Notes: a model not told the origin generated them from the sequence alone. Counted from the first letter of the stretch, positions 1 through 8,687 are shown. The stretch: DNA of 49,379 bases from Candidatus Muiribacteriota bacterium (GCA_030633305.1 DAOVTB010000010.1:1-49379), one strand, 5' to 3'. A program made the numbers and translations.

Positions 1-357
1 ACCATCTGCAATAACGATCGGGCAACCCATTGTAGCGTATGAAAAACCATGTTTCATTGCTGTTTCAATGTGATCTACAGCATTTGTTCGTCCGCCTGCG
101 TAAAGAGTTGCGGTATCAGTTAGAAAAGGTTTACAACCGTTTGCTTTAAGCAGTTTGATGATATGAGCAACATAATGTGGTTTAATGAATGTGCTGTTAC
201 CACGTTCTCCAAAATGTACTTTTACAGCGACAATATCTCTTTTTTTATAGATTTCATCACATCCCAGAGCATTCCATATTTTTTCAATTTTATTCATGTA
301 GTTGTCGTTGCGTTTGAGCTCGCGTCTTGGTGTAAATAAAACTTCAGATTTTTTCAT
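1..357 (-). CDS. DUF362 family protein, C-terminus cut by window edge
   Basis: The 119 codons run from an ATG at 357 off the left edge of the window. The translation contains VAVKVHFGERGNSTFIKP, then a hydrophobic stretch and TDTATLYAGGRTNAVDH, which is the pattern of the DUF362 domain. In that family the domain is often followed by a 4Fe-4S ferredoxin domain; here that part would lie outside the window. The gene sits 30 bases downstream of miaB on the same strand, so the two are probably co-transcribed. The exact role of DUF362 proteins is not settled; an iron-sulfur or redox role is the usual suggestion. The family call is fairly sure and the function is open. Confidence 0.75.
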   Translation of the reverse strand, partial: MKKSEVLFTPRRELKRNDNYMNKIEKIWNALGCDEIYKKRDIVAVKVHFGERGNSTFIKPHYVAHIIKLLKANGCKPFLTDTATLYAGGRTNAVDHIETAMKHGFSYATMGCPIVIADG

Positions 358-387
358 CTTATTCTTTCTCCAGAATATTTTACTTAT

Positions 388-1716
388 TCAATCATTTATT
401 TTTTTTCCAAACAATGTCCAGCTGCTTGCCGATTCAATTTCAACATCCCGTATTTTACCATAAAGTTCCTGATCTGAATTAAAAACAACCACTCTATTAT
501 GATCGCTGCGTCCTGCCCAATTATATTTCCCGGTTTTTTCAATCGAATCTACCATCACTTTTTCAATTTGTCCTATTCTTTTGGCAGTTTCCTGTTTTGT
601 AATTTCTTTCTGGATTTCAATCAGATTCCATAACCGTTTTTTCCTGGCTTCTTCTGGCAACAGGTCTTTCATATCATATGCTGCAGTTCCTTTTCGTGGT
701 GAATAATAGAATGTAAAAGCGCTGGCATACCTGATTTTTTGGACAAGAGAGAGAGTCTGTTCAAAATCCTCATCGGTTTCTCCAGGGAAACCGCAAATTA
801 TATCTGTTGTTAAAGCAACATCCGGGATAAGCTTTTTTATTTTTAGAGCTTTTTCGATATATTCTTCTCTGGAATAGCCTCTATTCATCAGTTTAAGGAC
901 TGAAGTAGAACCTGATTGTACAGGGAGGTGGATCTGGTTACATATTTTATCGTGTTTAGCAATACAGTGTATCAATTCATCTGAAAAATCTTTGGGATGT
1001 GAGGTAGCAAATCTGATTCGTGAAATTCCATCGATTCCAGCAATTTTATCAAGTAATCCAGGAAAGCCAATTCCAAAAGCAGGTTTTTTTCCATAAGAAT
1101 TAACATTCTGTCCTAATAAAGTGATTTCCTGAATACCTTTTTGAGTTAAAAATTTTACTTCATCAATAATATCTTCAGGTTTTCTGGAAAATTCGCGTCC
1201 TCTGACATATGGAACAATACAGTAGGTACAATAATTATCACATCCCTTCATTATAGATACCCATGCTTTAAGTCCATCTGGATCTACATTTTCTTCACTT
1301 TTTGGAACATATTCACCATCAATGAACCACTCTTCATCATAGGCCTTTCCTGTTTCAATGACTTCATCAAGAATAGAGTCAATTCTTGAAACTGCCTGAG
1401 TTCCAAAAATAAAATCGACCCAGGGGAGAGCTTTCAGCAATTTATTCTGTTCTTTTTGGGACAGACAACCGCCTACTCCGATGATTAAATTGCCCTCTTT
1501 TTTCCTGTTTTTCAGATTTTGAACTCTGGAATACAGTCTTTCTTCGGCATGACCCCTAACGGCACAGGTTGTGAAAATAATAATTTCTGTATCCGAGTTC
1601 CTTTCATCCTCGCCTTTTAGATACTCATAACCTTTTTCAATAAGCTTCTGGGCAATTATTTCGCCATCATGAAAGCTCATCTGACAACCGAACGATACGA
1701 TAACAAATTTTTTCAT
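388..1716 (-). CDS. miaB: tRNA-2-methylthio-N6-dimethylallyladenosine synthase MiaB
   Basis: This radical SAM methylthiotransferase adds the 2-methylthio group to N6-isopentenyladenosine-37 of tRNAs reading UNN codons. Its 442 residues are the usual family length. The N-terminal domain has the three auxiliary-cluster cysteines C11 (SFGCQM), C51 (TTCAVR) and C84 (VGGCLSQ). The radical SAM CxxxCxxC motif is C159, C163 and C166 in GCDNYCTYCIVPYVRGRE. A TRAM-like domain closes the protein (about 375-440). MiaB proteins usually read FGCQMN at C11 and this one has FGCQMS, a small departure. The ATG at 1716 follows an extended -10 promoter about 40 bases upstream. The related enzyme MtaB is the main alternative, but GREFSR and overall spacing favour MiaB. 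Confidence 0.93.
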   Translation of the reverse strand: MKKFVIVSFGCQMSFHDGEIIAQKLIEKGYEYLKGEDERNSDTEIIIFTTCAVRGHAEERLYSRVQNLKNRKKEGNLIIGVGGCLSQKEQNKLLKALPWVDFIFGTQAVSRIDSILDEVIETGKAYDEEWFIDGEYVPKSEENVDPDGLKAWVSIMKGCDNYCTYCIVPYVRGREFSRKPEDIIDEVKFLTQKGIQEITLLGQNVNSYGKKPAFGIGFPGLLDKIAGIDGISRIRFATSHPKDFSDELIHCIAKHDKICNQIHLPVQSGSTSVLKLMNRGYSREEYIEKALKIKKLIPDVALTTDIICGFPGETDEDFEQTLSLVQKIRYASAFTFYYSPRKGTAAYDMKDLLPEEARKKRLWNLIEIQKEITKQETAKRIGQIEKVMVDSIEKTGKYNWAGRSDHNRVVVFNSDQELYGKIRDVEIESASSWTLFGKKIND

Positions 1717-1752
1717 ACGTTATTTCCCATTAAATTATTAATTTTAAAGTGA

Positions 1753-1783
1753 ATTATAGCATATTAATTGTATATATGTTCAA
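1753..1783 (-). promoter_or_regulatory. sigma70-type promoter for miaB (extended -10)
   Basis: Read on the minus strand, TTGAAC (1783-1778) is followed 19 bases later by TATAAT (1758-1753), which is preceded by TGC, making an extended -10. Transcription would begin near 1746, about 30 bases before the miaB ATG. The spacer is a little long, but the extended -10 compensates. Confidence 0.55.
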
Positions 1784-1935
1784 AATTTTAGTAAATTACA
1801 ATGTGAGTTGTTTAATTTAAATAGTATACAGTATCAAAATTACATTTGGTGAAACAGAATAATTAATTTTTGAAACTCATTATTTTGAAAAGTGATATAA
1901 TTGATTAATGAAGTTTGGAGAAAATGGAGGAGTTT

Positions 1936-3225
1936 ATGAATTTTAGAGCAAAACGGTACATAGTGTTTCTGCTTGTTATTTTTATATATTCTGGATTTGC
2001 TTATTCTGAAGAAAAAAAGATCTGGAAGAAGAAAGCAAAAAAATCTTTAGGTGTAGTCATGATGAAAACTCCTCTTAAGGATTGGGATAAAATACAATCT
2101 TTGATTGAACCTGAAGATGTTCATGATCCCAAATGGAAAAATCTTAGAAGAGAAACATGGCCTCATATAACCATTCTTTATGGTTTACATGATGATAAAG
2201 TTGATGAAGTCAAAAAAGTATTATCTGAACTGAAAAAACCAATTTCTTACAAGATTGTTGATATTTCTCTTTTTAAAGCAAAATTTTGCGATATCTTAAA
2301 ATTTGGTGTTGTATCTGATGAAATTCAGGCACTACATAAGAAACTGAAAATTTATCCAAATTCTTATAAATTCAGTGGTTTATCTCCACATATGACTTTG
2401 GCTTTTGTAAGAAAAGGCGAAGGAAAAAAATATGCAGGGAAATTGACTACTCCGATAGAATTGCAGGGAATTGAGTTTGTATATCAGCAGGGAGATAAGG
2501 ATAAACGACATGTTATAAAGATTAGTGTTGAAAGTAAGACTGAGAATATAGTAGGCGGAAAGATATATGAACAAATTTGTACAGAATTAAAAATCAATGA
2601 AAAGAAATCAACTTCTGAGATTAAAAGGTTGTTAAATCAAGATTTGAAAGTTCTGGTAGATAAAATCAATGTTTATAACAGTATTGAACATATTCCTCTT
2701 AATATTCTTGATGATTTGAAACCTAAATATATAAAGAAAATTCCAGTTGATCCATGGAACCGGCCTTATAGAACATTTCATATAATTGGTTATGTGTGTA
2801 GCGATGGTCCGGATGGTAAGAAAAATACAACAGATGATATCAGAGTATCATATTTACCAGCATTTAAACCTGTTTCTGCAATGGTACACTATATTGGTAA
2901 AAGTGTTAAAATCTCCAGAGGTGATAAAATATGTGTATCGCTAAGCAGACCTGTTGGTAAGATGACATTTGGATCTGTTGAAAACAATTTTGTTTTGTAT
3001 GACCCTGTAATGAAACTTGAACCTTCTTTTGGCAAAGGTGCTTATTTTGAATATTCAGGAATAAATGGGCGAGTGATTAATATTGTACTAGGAGATAATC
3101 CCAGGTTAAAACCAGGTCGATCAATGCTACAGATTCATATGAAAAACTGTTCTATTTTTGATATGAGTTTTCCATTAGAAAAAAGGCTTATTCGAACTAA
3201 AGAACCGATTACAATTCAAAAGTAA
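1936..3225 (+). CDS. Exported 2H phosphoesterase fused to a pseudopilin-like (GspG-type) domain
   Basis: The protein has 429 residues. I chose the ATG at 1936 because GGAGGA lies 5-10 bases upstream and it begins a signal peptide (hydrophobic residues 8-23, likely cleavage after AYS). Residues about 38-200 form a 2H phosphoesterase-like domain with two HxT motifs, WPHITILYG (H77) and SPHMTLAFV (H152). This is the signature of 2-5 RNA ligase and cyclic phosphodiesterase families. Residues about 205-305 look like the globular part of type II secretion major pseudopilins: IPVDPWNRPYR then SDGPDG and TTDDI. The membrane-anchoring pilin helix is missing. The last 120 residues look like a beta domain that I do not recognise. 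Substrate is unknown; an exported 2H enzyme with this partner is unusual. Confidence 0.7.
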   Translation: MNFRAKRYIVFLLVIFIYSGFAYSEEKKIWKKKAKKSLGVVMMKTPLKDWDKIQSLIEPEDVHDPKWKNLRRETWPHITILYGLHDDKVDEVKKVLSELKKPISYKIVDISLFKAKFCDILKFGVVSDEIQALHKKLKIYPNSYKFSGLSPHMTLAFVRKGEGKKYAGKLTTPIELQGIEFVYQQGDKDKRHVIKISVESKTENIVGGKIYEQICTELKINEKKSTSEIKRLLNQDLKVLVDKINVYNSIEHIPLNILDDLKPKYIKKIPVDPWNRPYRTFHIIGYVCSDGPDGKKNTTDDIRVSYLPAFKPVSAMVHYIGKSVKISRGDKICVSLSRPVGKMTFGSVENNFVLYDPVMKLEPSFGKGAYFEYSGINGRVINIVLGDNPRLKPGRSMLQIHMKNCSIFDMSFPLEKRLIRTKEPITIQK

Positions 3226-3259
3226 AATCTTATTTTATCAATACGGGGTTGGAAGTTTT

Positions 3260-4144
3260 TTACCTATCTGGTTCGAGCCATTCGCTTGTTGAGCGATTGA
3301 ATCTGAAATTTCTGATTTCCCGAACATGTGAAAATCTGTTTTTGGCAAATTTTACTTCCATAATGGGTAAGGAATCATAGTCATAACTTTCATCATCTTT
3401 TGGACTAATTATCCATACCAGATCTGCATTGTTCCCGAATCTGCCTGTAACCCTGATCACGTCTTCGAGTCGAAGGGATTTACCATCAATACCATGTGGA
3501 TGTATTCCCGAGGTTAGAAAAAGCGGAATTTTGTATTCTGAAACAATATTTTTTAATCTGTTGGCCTGTTCGTCACATGGTTCGTCAAGTTGATTGTAAT
3601 GTTCCTCAAAACCAAGTAATTCCAGATTTTTCCAACCGTCAATAAAGACGACAAGGTTTGGATCACTAGAATTGGTATCTATATGGGATTCAATTTCTTC
3701 TTCAAGAGTGATTATGCCAGTTTCCTGTTGAATATCCTTTATAGAGAGTTTCCCTTCTTCTGCCCAATGTATGAGCCTGTCATAAGCAATTTTAAGTTTT
3801 TCGGTTTCATGAGGACTATTTTGCTTTCTTTTTAATTTATTCAGGGAAATTCCAGTCATAATTCCGAGTAATCGATTTATAATATAGTTACGTTTATCAT
3901 CTAGTGAAAGAAACAAACCTTTGAGATCAGGGGATGAAGTCAGCAGATCTAGAAAGAGATTAACGAGAAATGCAGTTTTTCCATAATTCCATCCACCTGC
4001 GACAAGATAAAAACCAGGCTGAATTCCACGAAGATCATTATATATAGATTGGAAACGTGTCAATGGATATCCTAGCGGATTTTCAGAATCTCGATTGGAT
4101 TCTACCTGAAATTTTTCCCTGAGATGATCTGCTAGGCTTTTCAT
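3260..4144 (-). CDS. Stand-alone DnaB C-terminal-like RecA-fold ATPase
   Basis: The 294 residues resemble only the C-terminal ATPase half of the replicative helicase DnaB. Walker A is GGWNYGKT (50-57), followed by LFLSLDDKR where DnaB has its FSLEM strand. Walker B is LVVFIDG (D169), and a VKFAKNRF segment (K268, R270) matches the KxR element that DnaB uses in trans for hydrolysis. The N-terminal helical-hairpin domain of DnaB (about 150 residues) is absent. It starts 122 bases from, and divergent to, the radical SAM gene. Family-wide, such proteins include phage and plasmid helicases and KaiC/RadA-like relatives. A real helicase role is not shown; it may be a regulatory ATPase. Confidence 0.65.
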   Translation of the reverse strand: MKSLADHLREKFQVESNRDSENPLGYPLTRFQSIYNDLRGIQPGFYLVAGGWNYGKTAFLVNLFLDLLTSSPDLKGLFLSLDDKRNYIINRLLGIMTGISLNKLKRKQNSPHETEKLKIAYDRLIHWAEEGKLSIKDIQQETGIITLEEEIESHIDTNSSDPNLVVFIDGWKNLELLGFEEHYNQLDEPCDEQANRLKNIVSEYKIPLFLTSGIHPHGIDGKSLRLEDVIRVTGRFGNNADLVWIISPKDDESYDYDSLPIMEVKFAKNRFSHVREIRNFRFNRSTSEWLEPDR

Positions 4145-4231
4145 ATATAAATCTCTTATTTTATTTTTAGTATATCATATTTTTCTTAATGTAATATCTA
4201 AAATATTTTTTCTTGATTAATAATCCACGAG

Positions 4232-4260
4232 TTGACTTTCTAAAGGCCTGCTCATATAAT
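4232..4260 (+). promoter_or_regulatory. sigma70 promoter abutting the radical SAM start codon
   Basis: TTGACT (4232-4237) and a perfect TATAAT (4255-4260) are separated by exactly 17 bases. The predicted start of transcription is at or within a base or two of A4267, the first base of the ATG. No Shine-Dalgarno site fits between them, so the mRNA looks leaderless. Confidence 0.7.
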
Positions 4261-4266
4261 CGTAAT

Positions 4267-5370
4267 ATGTTTGATATCAAGTTACTTAATAGACTTACCA
4301 TTCAACTGGATTTAACGAATTTCTGTAATCTTTCCTGTATTATGTGCGATTCGAAGAATTACAAAAAAAAGCAGTTTATGAAAAGAGATCTATTTGAAAA
4401 GATCTCAACTGAAATTGTAAGAGATTTTCCAGATGCACCTGTCCGAATGCATATGCATGGAGAGTCCACACTTCATCCTGAATTTTGTGGATTGCTTGAT
4501 ATTTTTTCAGAGTTGAAAAAAAAATATTCATCAAATAATATGATTGAGATATCAACAAATGGACAATATTCGGATAAAATTACAGATGCTTTGATTGATT
4601 CAGGAATTGTTTATTCTGTGACTTTTTCAGTTGATGCATCAGATTCAAAAGTCTATGAAAAAATTCGAAGAGGCGGAGATTTTGATATTTTATTAAAAAA
4701 TTTTGAACAGTTGCTTTCAAAAAATATTGATAGAAAAACAACACTCCCATATACTTATCTACAATTTATTGTAATGGAAGAAAACCAACATCAAATAGAT
4801 GATTTTGCAGCAAAATTCAGTATTCTTTATAAAAAATATGGGATTACTCCGGTAATTGAAAAGGATTATTTTTTTAAAGAAATGGACAAGCACAGGATTA
4901 TGTTTCTTAGGAAAATTGTTGGAGAGGATTTTAATTCTTTAAAACAGCAAAAGTATTTTGATGATCTTCACCTTCAATCCATCCATAATGTTATTCCGAA
5001 AAAGTCTGATAATAGTGATTCAAAAAAAACGCGAACTGTGGAGAAGTTGAATCAGTTTAGATATCCCTGTCCCGGATTGTGGCTTTATATTGGTATTCAT
5101 CCTGATGGAACTGTAAGCCCTTGTTGTCAGGATCCTGATGGAAGTTTTGTTCTTGGCAATCTGAATGATGAAAAACTGATTGATATCTGGACTGGTGAAA
5201 AGATTGAGAAATATCGACTGGATCAAATTGCTGGTGCTTTTTCAAATCCCTGTTCAGATTGTACAAATCAGATCGAAGCAGGTTTTTCAGATGAAGAATT
5301 GAAAGATTATCTTATAAAAATCGGGAAATCTGAATTATGGCAGAAATTTACTTTAAGAAGAAAGATTTGA
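4267..5370 (+). CDS. Radical SAM/SPASM domain protein
   Basis: A 367-residue radical SAM enzyme. The cluster motif is C20, C24 and C27 (TNFCNLSCIMCDS), close to the N-terminus. A SPASM-type C-terminal region supplies further cysteines at C268 (RYPCPG), C286 and C287 (VSPCCQDPDG), C329 and C332 (NPCSDC), with GNLNDEKLIDIW between them. That is the arrangement of enzymes that modify peptides, proteins or sugars with auxiliary 4Fe-4S clusters. No precursor peptide gene is visible beside it, so the substrate is unknown. I chose the ATG at 4267. A TTG at 4213 would extend the frame by 18 residues, but that stretch contains the promoter. Codon use matches its neighbours. Confidence 0.85.
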   Translation: MFDIKLLNRLTIQLDLTNFCNLSCIMCDSKNYKKKQFMKRDLFEKISTEIVRDFPDAPVRMHMHGESTLHPEFCGLLDIFSELKKKYSSNNMIEISTNGQYSDKITDALIDSGIVYSVTFSVDASDSKVYEKIRRGGDFDILLKNFEQLLSKNIDRKTTLPYTYLQFIVMEENQHQIDDFAAKFSILYKKYGITPVIEKDYFFKEMDKHRIMFLRKIVGEDFNSLKQQKYFDDLHLQSIHNVIPKKSDNSDSKKTRTVEKLNQFRYPCPGLWLYIGIHPDGTVSPCCQDPDGSFVLGNLNDEKLIDIWTGEKIEKYRLDQIAGAFSNPCSDCTNQIEAGFSDEELKDYLIKIGKSELWQKFTLRRKI

Positions 5371-5453
5371 TTATTTTCGTGTGAAGTCTGTGAATTTGTA
5401 CATGCTGATGTATCATGAATTACCTTTTTTGTGCTTCCCCATGGGTATAGCCG

Positions 5454-5483
5454 TTGGAATAAACAACCAACCCGTGCTATAAT
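5454..5483 (+). promoter_or_regulatory. sigma70 promoter with extended -10
   Basis: TTGGAA (5454-5459), an 18-base spacer ending in TGC, then TATAAT (5478-5483). Transcription would start near 5490, giving a 5' leader of about 40 bases for the gene at 5531. Confidence 0.65.
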
Positions 5484-5530
5484 ACAAATTGTTAAAAATA
5501 TTCAACAATTCAATAGTTAAAGAGGCAATA

Positions 5531-6325
5531 ATGAAAAAAACCGTTGTTTTCGTGTTATCCCTGTTTTCGATTTTACTTTTTTTATCTGTTCCTGAAAATC
5601 TGTATCCAAAAGGTGCCCGGAAAAGAGCAAGAAGGTTTTCGCAGTATTATTATTTTCAGGCACATGCCTGGATGATTAAGCATGGTTCAAAAAGTGGAGG
5701 AAATGCCTATATTTTAAGAAATAGAAGAGAAAGTACCTTGACAGTTGTATCTGGTTCTGTACCAGGTCATCTACACACTTATGGCATTCAGGCTGCTTAT
5801 TTTAAGGTGTATGGTTCCGGCTATAAACATGTTTACGTCGATTGGATTAAAAAAGGTGGCAAGATTAGGAAAGAGCTTGACATCGATCGTGCTTTTGCGC
5901 ATCTGAACAAAGGCTGGGCGGTTCTTAAAAAGGTTCGAAAGAGCATGAGCGCTTATGGAAACTGGGCCTGTAGTCAGAAAACAGAAACTCTGTATGCGGA
6001 AACTATCAAGTTGATGAAAATGATCAGACATATGAACCTGGAAAGACAGGATCGGAAAATCTTAATCACTGCAGCGACTTACCTGGATACGGCTGTTTAT
6101 TATTACAACAGACACAATGAACCTAACCGATCGTCTTTTCCTCAAAGAGTGACAAGAATGCATAAAATTAAAGTTATTCAGGTCATAAAAAATCTGGCCA
6201 ACCGGTTGATACAGATTACTGAGGATCCCTACGAATTTGAAAATTCGCGTAAGGTTCATCTCAAACCAAAGAATTATGATTCAGGACCGAAAAATCCTTT
6301 TTGGGCTGATATCCTGTTTCCTTAA
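5531..6325 (+). CDS. Exported protein of unknown function
   Basis: The 264-residue product starts at an ATG preceded by AGAGG at 5521-5525. The first 25 residues form a signal peptide (MKKT, then VVFVLSLFSILLFLSV). The mature part is basic and rich in aromatic residues, with a helical middle (about 110-230) containing several evenly spaced W/Y/H residues and one cysteine. I recognise no domain. It has its own promoter and no co-directional neighbour within 2 kb, so it is a single-gene unit. It faces the O-antigen-ligase-like gene tail to tail across a region with a perfect 8-bp hairpin and a dispersed repeat. Confidence 0.7.
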   Translation: MKKTVVFVLSLFSILLFLSVPENLYPKGARKRARRFSQYYYFQAHAWMIKHGSKSGGNAYILRNRRESTLTVVSGSVPGHLHTYGIQAAYFKVYGSGYKHVYVDWIKKGGKIRKELDIDRAFAHLNKGWAVLKKVRKSMSAYGNWACSQKTETLYAETIKLMKMIRHMNLERQDRKILITAATYLDTAVYYYNRHNEPNRSSFPQRVTRMHKIKVIQVIKNLANRLIQITEDPYEFENSRKVHLKPKNYDSGPKNPFWADILFP

Positions 6326-6366
6326 TCTGTGCCGGAAAGGTTAATATAAAACGCGATTATCTTTGG

Positions 6367-6388
6367 ATGGATTTGAAAAAAAATCCAT
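6367..6388. other. Perfect AT-rich hairpin between convergent genes
   Basis: ATGGATTT (6367-6374) pairs with AAATCCAT (6381-6388) around the loop GAAAAA. It lies between two converging genes, but neither strand has a clear U-tract after the stem, so a terminator role is only possible. Confidence 0.35.
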
Positions 6389-6425
6389 TGAAATTGGTCG
6401 TGAAATTACTTACACAATTTTAATT

Positions 6426-6457
6426 TTTCTTTGTGCCTTAGTGCCTTTGTGTGAAAA
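6426..6457 (+). repeat. Dispersed intergenic repeat, CTTTGTGCCTTAGTGCC family
   Basis: This is one copy of a repeat seen in several gaps of the window (other clear copies near 22943, 33348, 33485, 35503 and 37308). The core CTTTGTGCCTTAGTGCC is followed by TTTGTGTGAAAA. It lies just 8 bases past the stop of the minus-strand gene at 6466. Confidence 0.85.
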
Positions 6458-6465
6458 TTTTCTTT

Positions 6466-7731
6466 TTATTCTGTTGTGAAATTTAACAGTTCTGCAACTA
6501 TCAAATAATAGAGAACAGCTGAAACTGGCAGCATAAGAGGAAAACTTACAAGTCCCTGTGAAAGAAGAATAATAAAAGAAAGAATAAAAGGGATTTTTTC
6601 CATAGATCTGTTTTTTATTGAAATAATCAGAAGGTAGATATTGAAAACAAGGAATATTATTCCAATTGGAATACCCTTATCAACAAATTTTTGTAGAAAA
6701 GTATTATGAGCTCTTTTGGCGTATGACCAAAATGCTTTTTCTGTATCAGTTGCTGATTTGAAATAGTCAGCCTGGACCTTTACGATTTCAATCGGGAAAT
6801 TCCCTTCACCGATACCGGTCACTGGAAAACGACTGACAAGGCGACATGAATTTTTCCATAGGACAAGTCTTTTTCTAATGGAACCTGTTTTTTTGAAAAT
6901 CCTGTCTCTTAAAGTTGTGATTTCTTTATTATAACCATATCCTTTATTCAGCGGATTTTCAAAAAGAAATAAAAAGAATCCACCTGCGAGAAAGACGAAA
7001 ATTCCTGTAGCCCAAAGAATAGTTTTTGGAGCAATTATTTTTGAATTTAAAATCAAGTATATAAAGTACAGAACTACTCCTATAATCAGATTTAAAATAC
7101 CGGCCCTGGAAAATGAAACAATTATTGCAAAGCTCATGAGACAGAAGGAAGTGAAGTAGAATACTTTTTTTACTGTTGATTTTGAATCAAAAAGTTTATA
7201 CAGGGCAAAAGGTATCAGTGGAGTCAGAAAGTTACACATGTAATTTGGATTACCAAGAGTGGAATATACAATAGGACTGCTTTTAGTCCATTCAAGTCCT
7301 CGGATACCCCATTCCGGGAGAATAAAGTGAATACCATAGTATTGAAAGATACCAATTATACTTACCAGATTTGCTGATTGAAGAATCCAGTCAAATACCA
7401 TATTCATTTTTAAAGACCTTCTGAAATTATAAATGGATAATGCTAGAAGTAAGATCGTAATCTCATTTACTACATATACAGGGTTTATTTTTTTGAAAAG
7501 CAGCATTAAAAGTGAATTGATAGCAAAAAATAAAATAAATCCAAGAAATAATAATTCTACCGGTTTTTTTTTATTCTGTTTTTCGGTTTTGTTGAAATAA
7601 AGTCCACATATGATAAAAATTATCGAAAATGCTGATGTGAAAGCATATTTTGGAAGGAAGAAGTGATCATCCAATGTAGTTGAATATATAAGTGGAAGAC
7701 AGAATATATAAATACTGAGCAGGTATGACAT
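6466..7731 (-). CDS. O-antigen ligase/polymerase-like membrane protein (Wzy/WaaL family)
   Basis: The 421-residue protein is almost entirely hydrophobic, with about ten predicted membrane helices from residue 1 to 415. A larger polar loop sits around 265-340 between helices. Near the end of that loop is SYAKRAHNTFLQKFVDKG, matching the RxHNxxLQ pattern typical of the Wzy_C / O-antigen ligase family. Such enzymes polymerise or attach surface polysaccharides at the outer face of the inner membrane. Short-gap linkage (56 bases) places it after the receiver/HATPase gene on the same strand. No glycosyltransferases are nearby, so the exact glycan cannot be named. Confidence 0.8.
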   Translation of the reverse strand: MSYLLSIYIFCLPLIYSTTLDDHFFLPKYAFTSAFSIIFIICGLYFNKTEKQNKKKPVELLFLGFILFFAINSLLMLLFKKINPVYVVNEITILLLALSIYNFRRSLKMNMVFDWILQSANLVSIIGIFQYYGIHFILPEWGIRGLEWTKSSPIVYSTLGNPNYMCNFLTPLIPFALYKLFDSKSTVKKVFYFTSFCLMSFAIIVSFSRAGILNLIIGVVLYFIYLILNSKIIAPKTILWATGIFVFLAGGFFLFLFENPLNKGYGYNKEITTLRDRIFKKTGSIRKRLVLWKNSCRLVSRFPVTGIGEGNFPIEIVKVQADYFKSATDTEKAFWSYAKRAHNTFLQKFVDKGIPIGIIFLVFNIYLLIISIKNRSMEKIPFILSFIILLSQGLVSFPLMLPVSAVLYYLIVAELLNFTTE

Positions 7732-7787
7732 TATGTGATTCTATTCTATTTATCAACCAGTGTCAACGGATAGGCATATGTGTTAAA

Positions 7788-8687
7788 TTAGTTGGTATCT
7801 GGCTTCAATATTTTTTTTGTAACTTGTACTATATTGCCATTCCCAAAATATTCCATTGTATCAAACTGGAATCCTGCAAGAAATATACCTCGGCCATGGA
7901 GATCTAATTTACTATTTTGGAGGGGGCTTTTAATATTATTCCAATCAAATCCTTTACCTTCATCTGTAATAGTCCACTCTAGTATTTCCGTATCCATGTA
8001 GACTTTGATATAGACTTTCTTTTGTTTGTGTTCAGGATCAGACATTCTTTGTTTGTAGAACTTAACCATATTTTCACCATCATCTTCTAGTATCTGACCT
8101 TTTTCTTCATAAGAAATTCCTAGATTTCCATGTTCTACTGCATTCATGATAAGCTCGTAAAGTCCAAGTTTTATTTTGTGTTTTTCTTCGCAGTTTAGGC
8201 TATTGCCGCATTGTCGCACTAATAAATTTGTAAGGTCCCCTATTTTTGAAATATCATTTTCAAATTCTATTTTGTATTCACTTGAAATGATCCTTTTTTC
8301 AATATTAACGTGCCTTACTCTGTCTTTAATAATTTCACTGTATTTTAACAGTAATTGAACAAGTTGCTTAGATGAAAAAGGTTTTTTTAAGAAATTATCT
8401 GCATGAAGTTCAAGAGCTTTTATAACGTTTTCGCTACTTCCTATTCCTGACAAAATGATTACGATAGTGTCGGGGTTTTCTGCTTTAATATTTTTCAGTA
8501 GTTCTAATCCATCCATTTCAGGCATATTAATGTCTGTAAGAATTAAATCAGGTTTATAATCATAGTATTTTTTAAGGCCTTCTTTACCATTTTCTGCAAA
8601 TCTTACATCTTTGAAGCCCTTTATCTTTAATAATTTAACAAGGAATTTCACAACATCTTTTTCATCATCAATGACTAGAATTTTCAT
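7788..8687 (-). CDS. Response-regulator receiver fused to an RsbW-like HATPase domain
   Basis: Residues 1-120 are a CheY-like receiver: acidic pair D7-D8, phospho-acceptor D52 in LILTDINMPEMDG, S80 in VIILSG, and K102 in FLKKPF. Residues about 150-295 are a GHKL ATPase of the anti-sigma-factor kinase type, with an N-box (LYELIMNAVEHGN), a G1 box (DEGKGFDW) and a G2 box (LHGRGIFL). It has no HisKA dimerisation domain, so it resembles switch-protein kinases such as RsbW rather than a two-component histidine kinase. The combination suggests that phosphorylation of the receiver controls a serine-kinase or anti-sigma activity. No STAS partner or PP2C phosphatase is visible in the window. Confidence 0.85.
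   Translation of the reverse strand: MKILVIDDEKDVVKFLVKLLKIKGFKDVRFAENGKEGLKKYYDYKPDLILTDINMPEMDGLELLKNIKAENPDTIVIILSGIGSSENVIKALELHADNFLKKPFSSKQLVQLLLKYSEIIKDRVRHVNIEKRIISSEYKIEFENDISKIGDLTNLLVRQCGNSLNCEEKHKIKLGLYELIMNAVEHGNLGISYEEKGQILEDDGENMVKFYKQRMSDPEHKQKKVYIKVYMDTEILEWTITDEGKGFDWNNIKSPLQNSKLDLHGRGIFLAGFQFDTMEYFGNGNIVQVTKKILKPDTN

Noticed and set aside
4213-4266. TTG start for the radical SAM gene
   Set aside because: It would place a 17-spaced TTGACT/TATAAT promoter inside the gene, and the added residues are not family-like.
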